Counted from the stretch's first letter, positions 17,291 to 24,619 are shown. The stretch: DNA of 35,513 nucleotides from Bacteroidota bacterium (GCA_013285855.1 JABDGW010000028.1:1-35513); one strand, 5' to 3'. The notes: generated by a model from the sequence alone, not told the origin. Numbers and translations: made by a program.

Positions 17291-18085
17291 ATGTCAACAC
17301 TAAGCTGCGCATTAATTCAAACAAAATTATTTTGGGAAGATGCCATAGCAAACAGGGCAATGCTTGAAGAAAAGATAAACAGCATAAAAGAAAAAACAGA
17401 AGTTGTTATTCTGCCTGAAATGTTTTCTACCGGCTTTAGCATGCGACCTAAAAAGCTTGCTGAAACAATGAATGGCGAAACTATTGCGTGGATGAAACAC
17501 ATTGCAATAACTAAAAAAATTATTCTTACGGGAAGCTTAATAATAAAAGAAAATGAAAATTACTTTAACCGTTTAATATGGATGTTACCGAATGGTGATT
17601 ATGGCTTTTATGATAAGCGTCATTTATTTGCTTATGGTGATGAACACAATCACTACAGCCCGGGAAGCAAAAGATTAATTGCTTCTGCAAAAGGCTGGAA
17701 AATAAACCTGCAGGTTTGTTATGACCTGAGGTTTCCTGTATGGGCAAGACAATGCGTAAAAGAAAGCGATTTTGAATATGATGTTTTGATCTATGTTGCT
17801 AACTGGCCCGAACGCCGTTCACTTGCCTGGAAAACTTTATTACAGGCAAGAGCTATAGAAAACCAATGTTATGTTATCGGCGTAAACAGAGTTGGTGATG
17901 ACGGCAATAATATTTACTATGCAGGTGATAGTATGGTGATTGATCCGCTTGGCGAGATATTATATCATAAAAAAGATGAAGAAGATATTTTTACAATTGA
18001 TTTAAACAAACATCATTTACTGGAAATAAGAAAAAAATTTCCTTTTTTAAAAGACGCAGACAGGTTTATTATCACAAATGAATAA
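17291..18085 (+). CDS. Carbon-nitrogen hydrolase, omega-amidase (YafV/Nit2) type
   Basis: The 264-aa enzyme belongs to the nitrilase superfamily, with the catalytic triad Glu43 (LPEMFSTGF), Lys109 (YDKRHLF) and Cys143 (QVCYDLRFPVWAR). The EMFSTGFSM and KRHLFAYGDE segments are typical of the YafV/omega-amidase branch, which hydrolyses 2-oxoglutaramate or 2-oxosuccinamate to repair transamination by-products. That substrate is a family inference. It starts 8 nt after kdsB and overlaps nagA by 8 nt (ATGAATAA), implying one transcript. It is distinct from the N-carbamoylputrescine amidase at 34235-35113, which shares only the fold. Confidence 0.88.
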   Translation: MSTLSCALIQTKLFWEDAIANRAMLEEKINSIKEKTEVVILPEMFSTGFSMRPKKLAETMNGETIAWMKHIAITKKIILTGSLIIKENENYFNRLIWMLPNGDYGFYDKRHLFAYGDEHNHYSPGSKRLIASAKGWKINLQVCYDLRFPVWARQCVKESDFEYDVLIYVANWPERRSLAWKTLLQARAIENQCYVIGVNRVGDDGNNIYYAGDSMVIDPLGEILYHKKDEEDIFTIDLNKHHLLEIRKKFPFLKDADRFIITNE

Positions 18086-19184
18086 TACTAAAACATATTT
18101 GGCTAAAAGCATTTTTACCGGTAATGAAATACTGCTGCAGCATGCAGTTGTTGTTGAAAATAAATTGATCGTTGATATCCTTCCTTCAAACAAAATAAAT
18201 TCAGATACAGAAATTATCGACTTTAAAAATTCAATAATAGCACCAGCTTTTATTGATTTGCAGTTATATGGTGCATATAAAAGATTACTGGCAGTTTATC
18301 CTGATGCAGAAAGCATAAAAGCAATTTATGAATATAGCAAGGCAGGCGGTTGTTCGCATTGCATGCCAACTGTTGCAACCAATACTTACGAAACCATTTT
18401 TAGATGTATAGATGCTGTAAAAGATTATTGGAGTAACGACGGAAAAGGCATTTTAGGCTTGCATGTTGAAGGCCCCTGGATAAGCAAAGAAAAGCGTGGC
18501 GCGCATAAAGAAGAATGGATCTTTTCGCCAACAATTGAACAGGCGAAAGAATTGTTAGAATATGGCAGGGATGTAATTAAAATTATAACGCTGGCGCCGG
18601 AAGTGTGTCGTAAAGAAATTATTCACCTCGTTCATTCATACAATATCATTATTTCTGCCGGGCATACAAACGCCGGTTATCAGCAGGCAACACAATCATT
18701 CAATACAATAAAAACGGCAACGCATTTATATAATGCAATGAGCGCTTTGCAGCATCGTGAACCGGGAATGGTTGGTGCAGTGCTCGACCATGATAAAGTT
18801 TTTTGCAGTATTGTGCCTGATGGCTATCATGTAAGTTTCCCGGCTATCCGTATTGCAAAGAAAATTATGGGTGAAAGATTATTTGCAATTACAGATGCTG
18901 TTACTGAAACAAGTGAAGGTTTTTATCAGCACATTTTAGAAGGTGATAAATATACTGCTAACGGCATATTAAGCGGATCTGCTTTGACCATGAATAAATG
19001 TGTTAAAAACTTTGTTGAAAATTGTAATATTACAATTGATGAAGCTTTGCGTATGTGTAGTTTGTATCCTGCAAAAGTTATTAATAAAGAAAATGAGTTA
19101 GGCTTAATTGCAACCGGCAGAAAAGCAAACATGGTTGTGTTGAATAATGAACTAGATGTTTTGCACACAATGACCACTGATTAA
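18078..19184 (+). CDS. nagA: N-acetylglucosamine-6-phosphate deacetylase
   Basis: NagA removes the acetyl group from GlcNAc-6-phosphate, feeding amino-sugar catabolism and cell-wall recycling. The 368-aa amidohydrolase shows the metal ligands Glu131 (HVEGPW), His196 (SAGHTNAG) and His216 (THLYNAM), the substrate-loop His251 (PDGYHVS) and the catalytic Asp273 (ITDAV). The N-terminal FIDLQLYG segment takes the place of the HxH motif, as in other NagA proteins. It overlaps the upstream amidase by 8 nt. A bidirectional terminator follows 88 nt after the stop; before the island inserted, this separated nagA from the convergent tRNA-Asp gene. Confidence 0.92.
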   Translation: MNNTKTYLAKSIFTGNEILLQHAVVVENKLIVDILPSNKINSDTEIIDFKNSIIAPAFIDLQLYGAYKRLLAVYPDAESIKAIYEYSKAGGCSHCMPTVATNTYETIFRCIDAVKDYWSNDGKGILGLHVEGPWISKEKRGAHKEEWIFSPTIEQAKELLEYGRDVIKIITLAPEVCRKEIIHLVHSYNIIISAGHTNAGYQQATQSFNTIKTATHLYNAMSALQHREPGMVGAVLDHDKVFCSIVPDGYHVSFPAIRIAKKIMGERLFAITDAVTETSEGFYQHILEGDKYTANGILSGSALTMNKCVKNFVENCNITIDEALRMCSLYPAKVINKENELGLIATGRKANMVVLNNELDVLHTMTTD

Positions 19185-19272
19185 TATCCAAATCCTTATT
19201 TTACATTTAAGGTTTGCAGGCATATACATATTTATCCATTCAGAATTGCTGATGTATAAAATGGTTACAACA

Positions 19273-19302
19273 AAAAAGCTTCAGAAAAATCTGAAGCTTT
19301 TT
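19273..19302. terminator. Strong bidirectional terminator at the left island edge
   Basis: AAAAAGCTTCAGA (19273-19285) pairs perfectly with TCTGAAGCTTTTT (19290-19302) over 13 bp around an AAAA loop, with T runs in both directions. On plus it ends nagA. On minus it directly follows the orphan tRNA-Asp 3' fragment, so it was most likely the original terminator of the tRNA gene. Confidence 0.9.
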
Positions 19303-19318
19303 GCGGACCGGACGGGAC
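19299..19318 (-). repeat. attL-like orphan copy of the tRNA-Asp 3' end
   Basis: The 20-nt sequence TTTTGCGGACCGGACGGGAC is identical to 26012-26031, the 3' end of the intact tRNA-Asp plus four downstream bases. Similarity fades immediately beyond it and no other tRNA sequence is present, so it is a junction, not a gene. Confidence 0.9.
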
Positions 19319-19605
19319 CCAACTCATTGATTATCAATCAGTTATATACGTAAAAATATTAAATATTACAAAATAATATTTTTAAAACAATGATCCTCAA
19401 TCATTTATGAATCAAAAATTATCAAATTCGTTGCTGAATCAGACTAAGTTAACAAGGATTTTCTATCAAACCAAAAAGAAATTCTTTGGATTTTCAGCTA
19501 TATTTCAGTTATTTTATAACGATAACATATCCCACTGTTTTCTAAACAGTTATGTTGAAAATTCGAGTCCAACCTGGATTCGAATAATCAAGTCGTATTT
19601 AAACA
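19319..19605. other. Non-coding left end of the island with several hairpins
   Basis: No convincing gene. Immediately inside the attL-like repeat there is a small palindrome, TTGATTATCAA (19327-19337). A 10-bp AT-only inverted repeat follows (19352-19361 with 19374-19383), then a 7-bp hairpin ACTGTTT/AAACAGT (19534-19550) and the terminator-like stem at 19561-19585. The inner palindromes could be recombinase arm sites, but nothing proves this. A 71-codon plus-strand frame at 19407-19622 has no family features and overlaps the terminator. Confidence 0.5.
19558..19585 (-). terminator. Terminator-like hairpin ending the three-gene minus operon
   Basis: On the minus strand ATTCGAATCC pairs with GGACTCGAAT (10 bp, one G-T pair, 5-nt loop), followed by TTTT. 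It lies 20 nt beyond the stop of the gene at 19606-20169. Confidence 0.6.
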
Positions 19606-20169
19606 TCATTTCTTATGAGTAACAGTATCTGGGACGATGACAAATTTCTTAATAGAACTATCAATTTGCTCAAGGTTTTTATTTGTGTCGGAGTGATAGC
19701 AATTGTAATAAGTATTATTGAAATAAGCTCGATCATGTGGATTTTGATGCATAGATAAAAATAGCTGTACCCCTCCAAATATTACTTGAGCTGCGGTAAG
19801 AAATAGAACTACAATTGCAGCTCTATACGAGAAGTCGATTAATCTATTTTTTTTATTTGTCCGATGTTTTTGTAGAACGAAGCCACCGGCTTCTTTTATC
19901 ATTATACCTTTCCCAGTTAAAGAATAATAGTTTTCTCCTATCTTTTTTTCATCTTCATCTTCATCTTCATCAGGCTCATGAACTTTTATATATTTTTCTG
20001 TTTCTAAAAAATCAATAGCAAGTTGTAATCGCGCATTTGATACATCAAACTTATGAACTCCTTTGTCTTCAATTAAGATATCAGTTGCGGATGTTTTTTT
20101 CCAATGCAGTAAATCTTGATCGTAAAGGATATTTAATATTTTATCCAAGAGCTCTTCCATATATAGCAA
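19606..20169 (-). CDS. Unrecognised winged-helix-like protein with one membrane segment
   Basis: I do not recognise this 187-aa protein. Residues 4-95 are mostly helical with a winged-helix look (LLDKILNILYDQD, then ARLQLAIDFLETEKYIKV, and YYSLTGKGIMIKEAGG as the wing). They are interrupted by a very acidic spacer (DEDEDEDE near residue 70). A single hydrophobic segment follows at about 115-137 (AAIVVLFLTAAQVIFGGVQLFL), then a polar tail of 50 residues. It is the last gene of a three-gene operon (17-18-nt gaps). The first gene looks like an abortive-infection protein, so this could be a membrane effector or anchor; that is inference. ATG at 20169 and at 20160 are both possible starts. Confidence 0.65.
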   Translation of the reverse strand: MLYMEELLDKILNILYDQDLLHWKKTSATDILIEDKGVHKFDVSNARLQLAIDFLETEKYIKVHEPDEDEDEDEKKIGENYYSLTGKGIMIKEAGGFVLQKHRTNKKNRLIDFSYRAAIVVLFLTAAQVIFGGVQLFLSMHQNPHDRAYFNNTYYNCYHSDTNKNLEQIDSSIKKFVIVPDTVTHKK

Positions 20170-20186
20170 GCTTATATTTATAATCC

Positions 20187-20486
20187 TTAGCGGACAATCA
20201 TTTCTTTCAATTTCGTTGTAGGGTGATCTTCTAATTCTGTTGGTGTAAAATCCAAACCGGCAAATATGAATATACCACCTTCATTGGCTCGACCTCTATA
20301 ATAAAAATAATAATTTGGGTCAACTTGCCTATCTAACTTGAGTTCTCCAAAATGATTGCCATTATCGTTTCTAAAGACTTTACAAGACCCGATAATTTCA
20401 TAAGTTTTATCAAATATCGTAACGTCTACAGGATTACTATAATGTAGTGCATCTTTACGATCAAGTAAGCTTAATTTAACTTCCAT
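20187..20486 (-). CDS. Small unrecognised protein, middle gene of the candidate defence operon
   Basis: The 99-aa soluble protein has no family I can name. It is beta-rich (VKLSLLDRKD, VDVTIFDKTYEIIGSCKVF, GELKLDRQVD, YFYYRGRANEGGIFIFAGLDF) and ends in a short helix, suggesting a compact beta barrel or sandwich. There is no signal peptide and no membrane segment. It lies 16 nt downstream of the 431-aa gene and 17 nt upstream of the membrane protein gene, all on the minus strand, so the three are almost certainly translated from one mRNA and may form a complex. Confidence 0.6.
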   Translation of the reverse strand: MEVKLSLLDRKDALHYSNPVDVTIFDKTYEIIGSCKVFRNDNGNHFGELKLDRQVDPNYYFYYRGRANEGGIFIFAGLDFTPTELEDHPTTKLKEMIVR

Positions 20487-20502
20487 AGATTTTTATTTAG
20501 TT

Positions 20503-21798
20503 TTATTGAATAGCTGATAAACCATGATAACTCAAAATCCAATTGGTTATTAATTTCACAGCTACTCCTACACCCACTTTTCCTGTTCCATCTATAAACT
20601 TGGTGCATTGCTTGCCAATCCAATTTTTAGTTTTGGATCCCAATTGAGTATTATGATCAGGCTTTTCCGTTTCAAGAATTGGTTTAAGTTCTATGACATC
20701 ATCATCTGAAACACCTATTGATTTAAGATTTTGAAATAATTTTTTTTCTTCATTCTTATTGATCGTTAGATATGTATTGATGGTTGAATTGTCTCCAGTA
20801 TTTACAACATTACCATCTCCAGTATTAGTTATATGTGTATTCATAAATGTATAACTTGGTTGATTGATTGTATCTGAATAATTCTCCAAATAATTAATTC
20901 CTGCTTGTTCTATATTAAATTGACAAAGACCCAATGTAGAACTCATGTAACCAATGTTTGAATAATGAATTACTATAGTATCAACTTCTTGTTGAGTTAG
21001 TCCTAACTCTTCACCTATAATGTAACCACCCCTTTCTTTATCATTATTGGTATATTCCCGTGTTGTAAAATTGAATTTTCGATATTTAGAAAGTCCGAAA
21101 TATACACTTGATGGAGAAGTTGGAAGTTCTTCTTTTGCGATTTTATAAACTTCGATTAAATACTTTATTCGTTTTTCTTTTTCTTCTTTCAAACTGCTTT
21201 GTAAATTATTTATTAGAGAATCTTGAACTACAGCATTACCGTAGTTGTGTTCTATGTGTATTTGCGGTAAGATGCTTGGTAAGTTATGAATATTATTTTT
21301 TTGTACCTGGTTTATATAGTTCTCAATTCCTCCTGCATCGATTGCTTTATATCCGTTTTCTTTTAGTTGTACCATCGACAAGGCTTTGTCGTGAGGTACT
21401 TTATATTCTATAAGATCATATTCCTCTAAAACTGATTCAGCTTTCAATTGGATTCTGTGATTTCTGTGCCTGGTGTTAATTGAATTTAAACCATTCTTTG
21501 TTGCTTTTAATTTATTAATTGCAAAATCTACAATTTCAAAAACTTGTTCATTAAAATAGTGATTATCGAAATATTGTTTTCCAACTTCAGAAAGCTTTAC
21601 ACTATTCTTTCCGGGGTATTCAATATAATTTAAATTAAACCATTTTGATATCATCTGTTCAGTTTCTTGTTCACTTGTGAGTTCAGTTAATTTATTTTTG
21701 CACCACTCGATTGGAATTTTAGTAGTATGGAATGCAAAACCGTCGCCGGAAAAAATTTTAAAAGCAGAATATTCAATTTTCATAAATGGGTTATGCAT
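20503..21798 (-). CDS. Putative abortive-infection-type protein (AbiTii-like C-terminus)
   Basis: The 431-aa protein has two helical, winged-helix-like regions (about residues 20-160 and 210-310). A Gly/Asn repeat strip follows near 317-347 (ITNTGDGNVVNTGDNSTINT), of the sort that links domains by a short beta-solenoid. The C-terminal 75 residues begin IGVSDDDVIELKPILETEK and continue with LGSKTKNWIGKQ and GKVGVGVAVKLITNWI. From memory, this glycine-spaced amphipathic tail resembles the ending of AbiTii-type abortive phage-resistance proteins; no search was possible. Such a tail could oligomerise or insert in membranes. It heads a three-gene operon in a tRNA island. The start could also be the Met at 21783. 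Confidence 0.55.
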   Translation of the reverse strand: MHNPFMKIEYSAFKIFSGDGFAFHTTKIPIEWCKNKLTELTSEQETEQMISKWFNLNYIEYPGKNSVKLSEVGKQYFDNHYFNEQVFEIVDFAINKLKATKNGLNSINTRHRNHRIQLKAESVLEEYDLIEYKVPHDKALSMVQLKENGYKAIDAGGIENYINQVQKNNIHNLPSILPQIHIEHNYGNAVVQDSLINNLQSSLKEEKEKRIKYLIEVYKIAKEELPTSPSSVYFGLSKYRKFNFTTREYTNNDKERGGYIIGEELGLTQQEVDTIVIHYSNIGYMSSTLGLCQFNIEQAGINYLENYSDTINQPSYTFMNTHITNTGDGNVVNTGDNSTINTYLTINKNEEKKLFQNLKSIGVSDDDVIELKPILETEKPDHNTQLGSKTKNWIGKQCTKFIDGTGKVGVGVAVKLITNWILSYHGLSAIQ

Positions 21799-21942
21799 TG
21801 CGCTAATATTTGTAATAAAATAAATTATGAATAGATTTGAAAATTATGAAAGATTCCGAATTAACAGTACGCACAGAATTTCTATATTTATAAATTCTTA
21901 TTAACTTTAATATAAAGCAAAAGTCAGCTCCTTGTTTTGCTA

Positions 21943-22815
21943 TTAGTTTTGATTTAATTCTGTAATAAAAAGGATAGCATCTTCAGCCCTTTTTTTAAGT
22001 TTTAATAGTTGTTGCACAGTAAAAGTTCCCGCACTTCCATGAGTTCCGTCATTTAAGGTTTGGAATAAAGTCATTAAATCTTCTACGTCTGCATCAACAA
22101 ATGCAACCATAGGTTGATTAATTATCGATTGCATTGATAACAGATACCTTATCTTTTCTCTTCTTGTCGGTTTTCCGTTACGTAAAACACAGTTTGGGAG
22201 TTTTTTTAGAACGCTTATATCGGGAGCCTTAATATCGAATAGCTGTATAAATACTTCTCTTACACTTGTACAAAAATGTCTCGCTGCATCAGGATTGCTC
22301 GGATTCAATGAAAAGATAGCCCCTTCCCAGCGTTTCCCTAATTCTGCTGAAACATTATATAATTTTCCCTCAACCTCTGTTAATTGTAAAGTTCTTGGTT
22401 CTAAATAATCTCCTTGATCGGATCCTGATAAAGAATTAAATAGTTGGACACTATTATTAGTTTCTTGAACCGGGTAATCAATCAACAACTGCGAATTGCT
22501 AATATGATGTGAGTGATTGTAATCCTCTAACTCAGTGTACCTGGTTCCAAGGGTCTTAACGGAAGATTGATAGACAATAGTGGTTTTATAAGTTACCAAC
22601 CTCGTTTGATTGAAGCTGCGAATTGCTCTTTCCAGATTTTGTCGCTGATTGTTATTGAACTGACGAACTTGGTTGTTGTAGTTATCAACGCTTCTTTTGT
22701 TTGCATCATTCACTCTCCTAACCTCGCGATTATATTGATCAATATTTCTTTTGATTTGATCTCTTACTTTTCGGTTATATTCTTCAATCATTCTGTTATA
22801 TTGTTGAACTGTCAT
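21943..22815 (-). CDS. Putative nuclease-like protein (pPIWI-associated nuclease family resemblance)
   Basis: The 290-aa protein has an N-terminal region of about 70 residues built from repeated YNR/YNN helical units (YNRMIEEYNRKV, QYNREVRRVN, NYNNQVRQFN), probably a coiled coil or oligomerisation stalk. The C-terminal half (about 155-290) carries KRWEGAIFSLNP, ARHFCTSVREVF, a basic GKPTRREKIRYLL segment, LNDGTHGSAGTF and a closing helix. From memory this resembles the predicted pPIWI-associated nuclease domain, but no pPIWI (Argonaute-like) gene is in the window, and nuclease residues cannot be proven. It stands alone, with 144 nt to the next gene. A perfect 12-bp inverted repeat lies 6 nt before its ATG. 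Confidence 0.5.
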   Translation of the reverse strand: MTVQQYNRMIEEYNRKVRDQIKRNIDQYNREVRRVNDANKRSVDNYNNQVRQFNNNQRQNLERAIRSFNQTRLVTYKTTIVYQSSVKTLGTRYTELEDYNHSHHISNSQLLIDYPVQETNNSVQLFNSLSGSDQGDYLEPRTLQLTEVEGKLYNVSAELGKRWEGAIFSLNPSNPDAARHFCTSVREVFIQLFDIKAPDISVLKKLPNCVLRNGKPTRREKIRYLLSMQSIINQPMVAFVDADVEDLMTLFQTLNDGTHGSAGTFTVQQLLKLKKRAEDAILFITELNQN

Positions 22816-22821
22816 AGCTCA

Positions 22822-22850
22822 TTATTTAGGAAAACAAATTTCCTAAATAA
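22822..22850 (-). promoter_or_regulatory. Perfect 12-bp inverted repeat before the nuclease-like gene
   Basis: TTATTTAGGAAA (22822-22833) and TTTCCTAAATAA (22839-22850) are exact inverse copies around a 5-nt centre. The repeat ends 6 nt from the start codon. It could be an operator for the island's XRE regulator or an mRNA hairpin limiting translation. The half-site ATTTAGGAAAA recurs at 23503-23513. Confidence 0.55.
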
Positions 22851-23157
22851 TTTAGTTTAATTTCAAGCTTTACTTGTATTGTTATTTAATTGTGGATAAA
22901 CTCTTATTTCAACCATGACATAAATTTCTAACATTTATGTACTATGGCTCATCATCCCAAAATCAAAGATCAACTTGACAATAAAAAAACAAATCAAAAT
23001 GATAAGATCGAAAAGATAATTATCGCTATTCCTCTCCTTCTATATGCACTTTTATAATATTCTGCACGTTCAAAATCACTGAGCAAATTAATAGACCGTT
23101 TAAATTCTTGTTGCTTCTTCATAAGTATGAGTTTTAGTGTATAATCAAGCACAGTTC
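22851..23157. other. Gap containing one small candidate gene
   Basis: Apart from the 42-codon minus-strand ORF at 22994-23122, listed separately, this interval holds AT-rich sequence. It also has a 37-codon plus-strand frame (22944-23057) with a hydrophobic end that overlaps the ORF in antisense. No further signal was recognised. Confidence 0.4.
22994..23122 (-). CDS. Candidate 42-aa single-pass membrane peptide
   Basis: The frame starts at an ATG 35 nt after the stop of the upstream minus-strand gene and encodes 42 residues. A charged amphipathic part (MKKQQEFKRSINLLSDFERA, then EYYKSAYRRR) is followed by a hydrophobic C-terminus (GIAIIIFSILSF). The positive-inside layout and A-rich start context look like a real small tail-anchored membrane peptide. 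It is collinear with its neighbours. Without homologues this remains a candidate; small membrane peptides of this type can be toxins or regulators of larger partners. Confidence 0.4.
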   Translation of the reverse strand: MKKQQEFKRSINLLSDFERAEYYKSAYRRRGIAIIIFSILSF

Positions 23158-23475
23158 CTATTTATTCTTAGGATGCTCTGACCAATTAAATGGCGGATGC
23201 TCTAATTTATATATATGCTCTTGTATTTGATTAATTATGGTTTGTGCTAGCTCCTGGTATGCTATATTAATATTCACAGCTTGCATCTTTATTTTCTTTC
23301 GGCCACCGGTCTTTTTTATCAATGGCCTATTTGATGTTATTTCAATTGATTTCTTACCACCTATCACTGTAAATCTTTCGTGAATATCTGAAAGAAATGT
23401 TTGCTCCACTTTGGCTTTGTATATTTTGCCACAGTATAAAAATTTGATTTCAAAAGTTGCAAGTTTGCAGTCCAT
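23158..23475 (-). CDS. Unrecognised 105-aa protein of the island
   Basis: The small soluble protein starts with beta strands (CKLATFEIKFLYCGKIYKAKV). It has a basic central stretch (KKTGGRKKIKMQ) and closes with a helix (NIAYQELAQTIINQIQEHIYKLE). No signal peptide or known domain is visible. The basic patch would suit nucleic-acid contact, but that is speculative. It lies between the XRE gene (160-nt gap with hairpins) and the candidate membrane peptide, all on the minus strand. A short perfect hairpin (23481-23501) sits just before its ATG. Confidence 0.6.
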   Translation of the reverse strand: MDCKLATFEIKFLYCGKIYKAKVEQTFLSDIHERFTVIGGKKSIEITSNRPLIKKTGGRKKIKMQAVNINIAYQELAQTIINQIQEHIYKLEHPPFNWSEHPKNK

Positions 23476-23480
23476 TTTAC

Positions 23481-23513
23481 AATACTAAGGAATTTAGTAT
23501 TCATTTAGGAAAA
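23481..23513 (-). promoter_or_regulatory. Inverted repeat and shared motif before the 105-aa gene
   Basis: AATACTAA (23481-23488) and TTAGTATT (23494-23501) pair perfectly, ending 5 nt from the start codon. Next to it, ATTTAGGAAAA (23503-23513) repeats the 11-mer found at 22824-22834 before the nuclease-like gene. This points to common regulation. Confidence 0.4.
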
Positions 23514-23540
23514 AATGGAAGTTGTAAATATTAACTATGT

Positions 23541-23619
23541 GCCGATTATAAGACGATAACTATTGGGTTTTGAAGTTAAATACAATCGGCTTATGTCGGG
23601 CAGTACATGCATACTGCCC
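23541..23619. other. Two hairpins downstream of the XRE gene
   Basis: GGGCAGTA/TACTGCCC (23598-23605 with 23612-23619, 6-nt loop) is a strong 8-bp hairpin 17 nt after the XRE stop. GCCGATT (23541-23547) and AATCGGC (23584-23590) form a second, long-loop pair. There is no T run, so an ordinary intrinsic terminator is unlikely. Confidence 0.45.
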
Positions 23620-23635
23620 ACATATATTAAAAGGG

Positions 23636-24001
23636 TTAGGTTTTTAATTTTAGCCGAGAATTCGTCTTCGACAACCTTGTTTGTTTTACCGGTGCTTGTT
23701 GTTCAATGCCTGGTTCGCTAAAAAGATCAATTAAGTCTTCTATTACTGGCTTCGCCATTCTTAAAAGTTCTTTTTTATTCTCATCAGCAAAGTGCTTTTC
23801 TTCTAAAACAAGAAGTAATAAAGCAGACAAGGGTATTTTAAATACATCAGCTATGTTAGCCAGCAATTTGATGCTTGGTTTCCGTCTGTCGTTTTCAACC
23901 TGTGATAAATAGCCTACAGAAATTTTTAAAGCATCCGCCAATTGCTTTTGTTCCATTTGATGTCTTCTACGAAGTAACGTAATTGCGTTTCCAATTGCCA
24001 T
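23636..24001 (-). CDS. XRE-family helix-turn-helix regulator
   Basis: The 121-aa protein carries a classical Cro/C1-type HTH at about residues 5-60: IGNAITLLRRRHQMEQKQLA, VGYLSQVENDRRKPSIKLL and IADVFKIPLSALL. A helical tail follows (NKKELLRMAKPVIEDLIDLF), ending in a basic region. I chose the ATG at 24001 (MAIGNA) because the HTH begins there; an upstream GTG at 24022 would add seven residues. It is the only clear transcription factor inside the island and is the natural candidate for binding the inverted repeats before the neighbouring genes. It follows the 90-aa gene closely and is probably co-transcribed with it. Confidence 0.85.
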   Translation of the reverse strand: MAIGNAITLLRRRHQMEQKQLADALKISVGYLSQVENDRRKPSIKLLANIADVFKIPLSALLLLVLEEKHFADENKKELLRMAKPVIEDLIDLFSEPGIEQQAPVKQTRLSKTNSRLKLKT

Positions 24002-24025
24002 AATAATAATTTTTATTGGCACTCA

Positions 24026-24298
24026 CTACAGAAAGTGTTGCAACTTTCCCACGATAAAATGAACAATTTCATGTTCAGAATATCTGAGAAAAATTTGCAA
24101 GAGTAAGTCTGAGAAATTTGTGCCCAACTTTTTTAATTTTCCTGAGGTCGGAGGATCTTCTCCTATATCATCCACCTTCGCCAGAAATTCTTCAATTTCA
24201 CTGATTAATTGATTAATCTGTTTTTTTAAATGTGCCTCTTCTACTTCATCATGAAGCTTTTGGAGAAGCACGATCCAGTTTTCTAAACACTGTTTCAT
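24026..24298 (-). CDS. Small helical protein paired with the XRE regulator
   Basis: The 90-aa protein is predicted to be entirely helical, with a coiled-coil-like first half (LENWIVLLQKLHDEVEEAHLK, then INQLISEIEEFLAKVDDI) and a hydrophobic second half (FSDLLLQIFLRYSEHEIVHF). No family is recognised. It ends 24 nt before the preferred XRE start, or 3 nt before the alternative GTG, so the two are likely an operon. A partner or antagonist of the regulator is plausible but unproven. It is the first confident minus-strand gene left of the structured region. Confidence 0.6.
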   Translation of the reverse strand: MKQCLENWIVLLQKLHDEVEEAHLKKQINQLISEIEEFLAKVDDIGEDPPTSGKLKKLGTNFSDLLLQIFLRYSEHEIVHFIVGKLQHFL

Positions 24299-24398
24299 GT
24301 TCCTTGATTTTTAATTTTTTGCCAAAATCTGGCTCGTGGCTCAGCAATTTGCTATGCACTTTTGCTGTCGCCCATTTGATTTGCAATTTCCATTTCAT
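24249..24398 (-). CDS. Doubtful 49-aa ORF overlapping the 90-aa gene
   Basis: An ATG at 24398 with an A-rich leader opens a 49-codon basic frame (MKWKLQIKWATAKVHSKLLS and onward). It runs 50 nt into the next gene in another frame. The start context is good, but the long overlap argues against it. It is listed because the upstream region is otherwise empty. Confidence 0.2.
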   Translation of the reverse strand: MKWKLQIKWATAKVHSKLLSHEPDFGKKLKIKEHETVFRKLDRASPKAS

Positions 24399-24619
24399 AG
24401 TGATTGTTTTCTTAAAGTTTTTAAAAGAAAGCAGACTAAAAAGCCTTAGCCTTGTTACGAGTTTTTTGAGTGCGGGCTTTCACACTTTTTTATAAAGATA
24501 AATAATTTTTACAAAAAGTAAAAAATATTTTATAAAAATATTCTCTTCTTACACTTTTTTAAAAGTTGTTTTTTAGGAATTAAACCACTTTAGGTTTTGC
24601 TATTTTTAAAAAAAATATT
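24399..24619. other. AT-rich non-coding part of the divergent island centre
   Basis: No gene seen. The stretch is extremely A/T-rich (poly-T and poly-A tracts at 24480-24540 and 24585-24620). It includes TTCTTACA at 24546-24553, an exact copy of the right arm of stem c in the neighbouring hairpin. That copy could therefore compete for the same partner. Confidence 0.4.

Noticed and set aside
19299-19320. Second tRNA gene at the left junction
   Set aside because: Only the 3' terminal part of tRNA-Asp is present; no other cloverleaf arms precede it.
19561-19585. T-arm-like TTCGAGTCC as a further tRNA remnant
   Set aside because: It is one arm of a 10-bp hairpin ending the minus-strand operon; the similarity to a T loop is limited to nine bases.
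22944-23057. 37-codon plus-strand ORF with hydrophobic end
   Set aside because: Antisense to the better-placed 42-codon ORF; its hydrophobic end mirrors that ORF's hydrophobic region.
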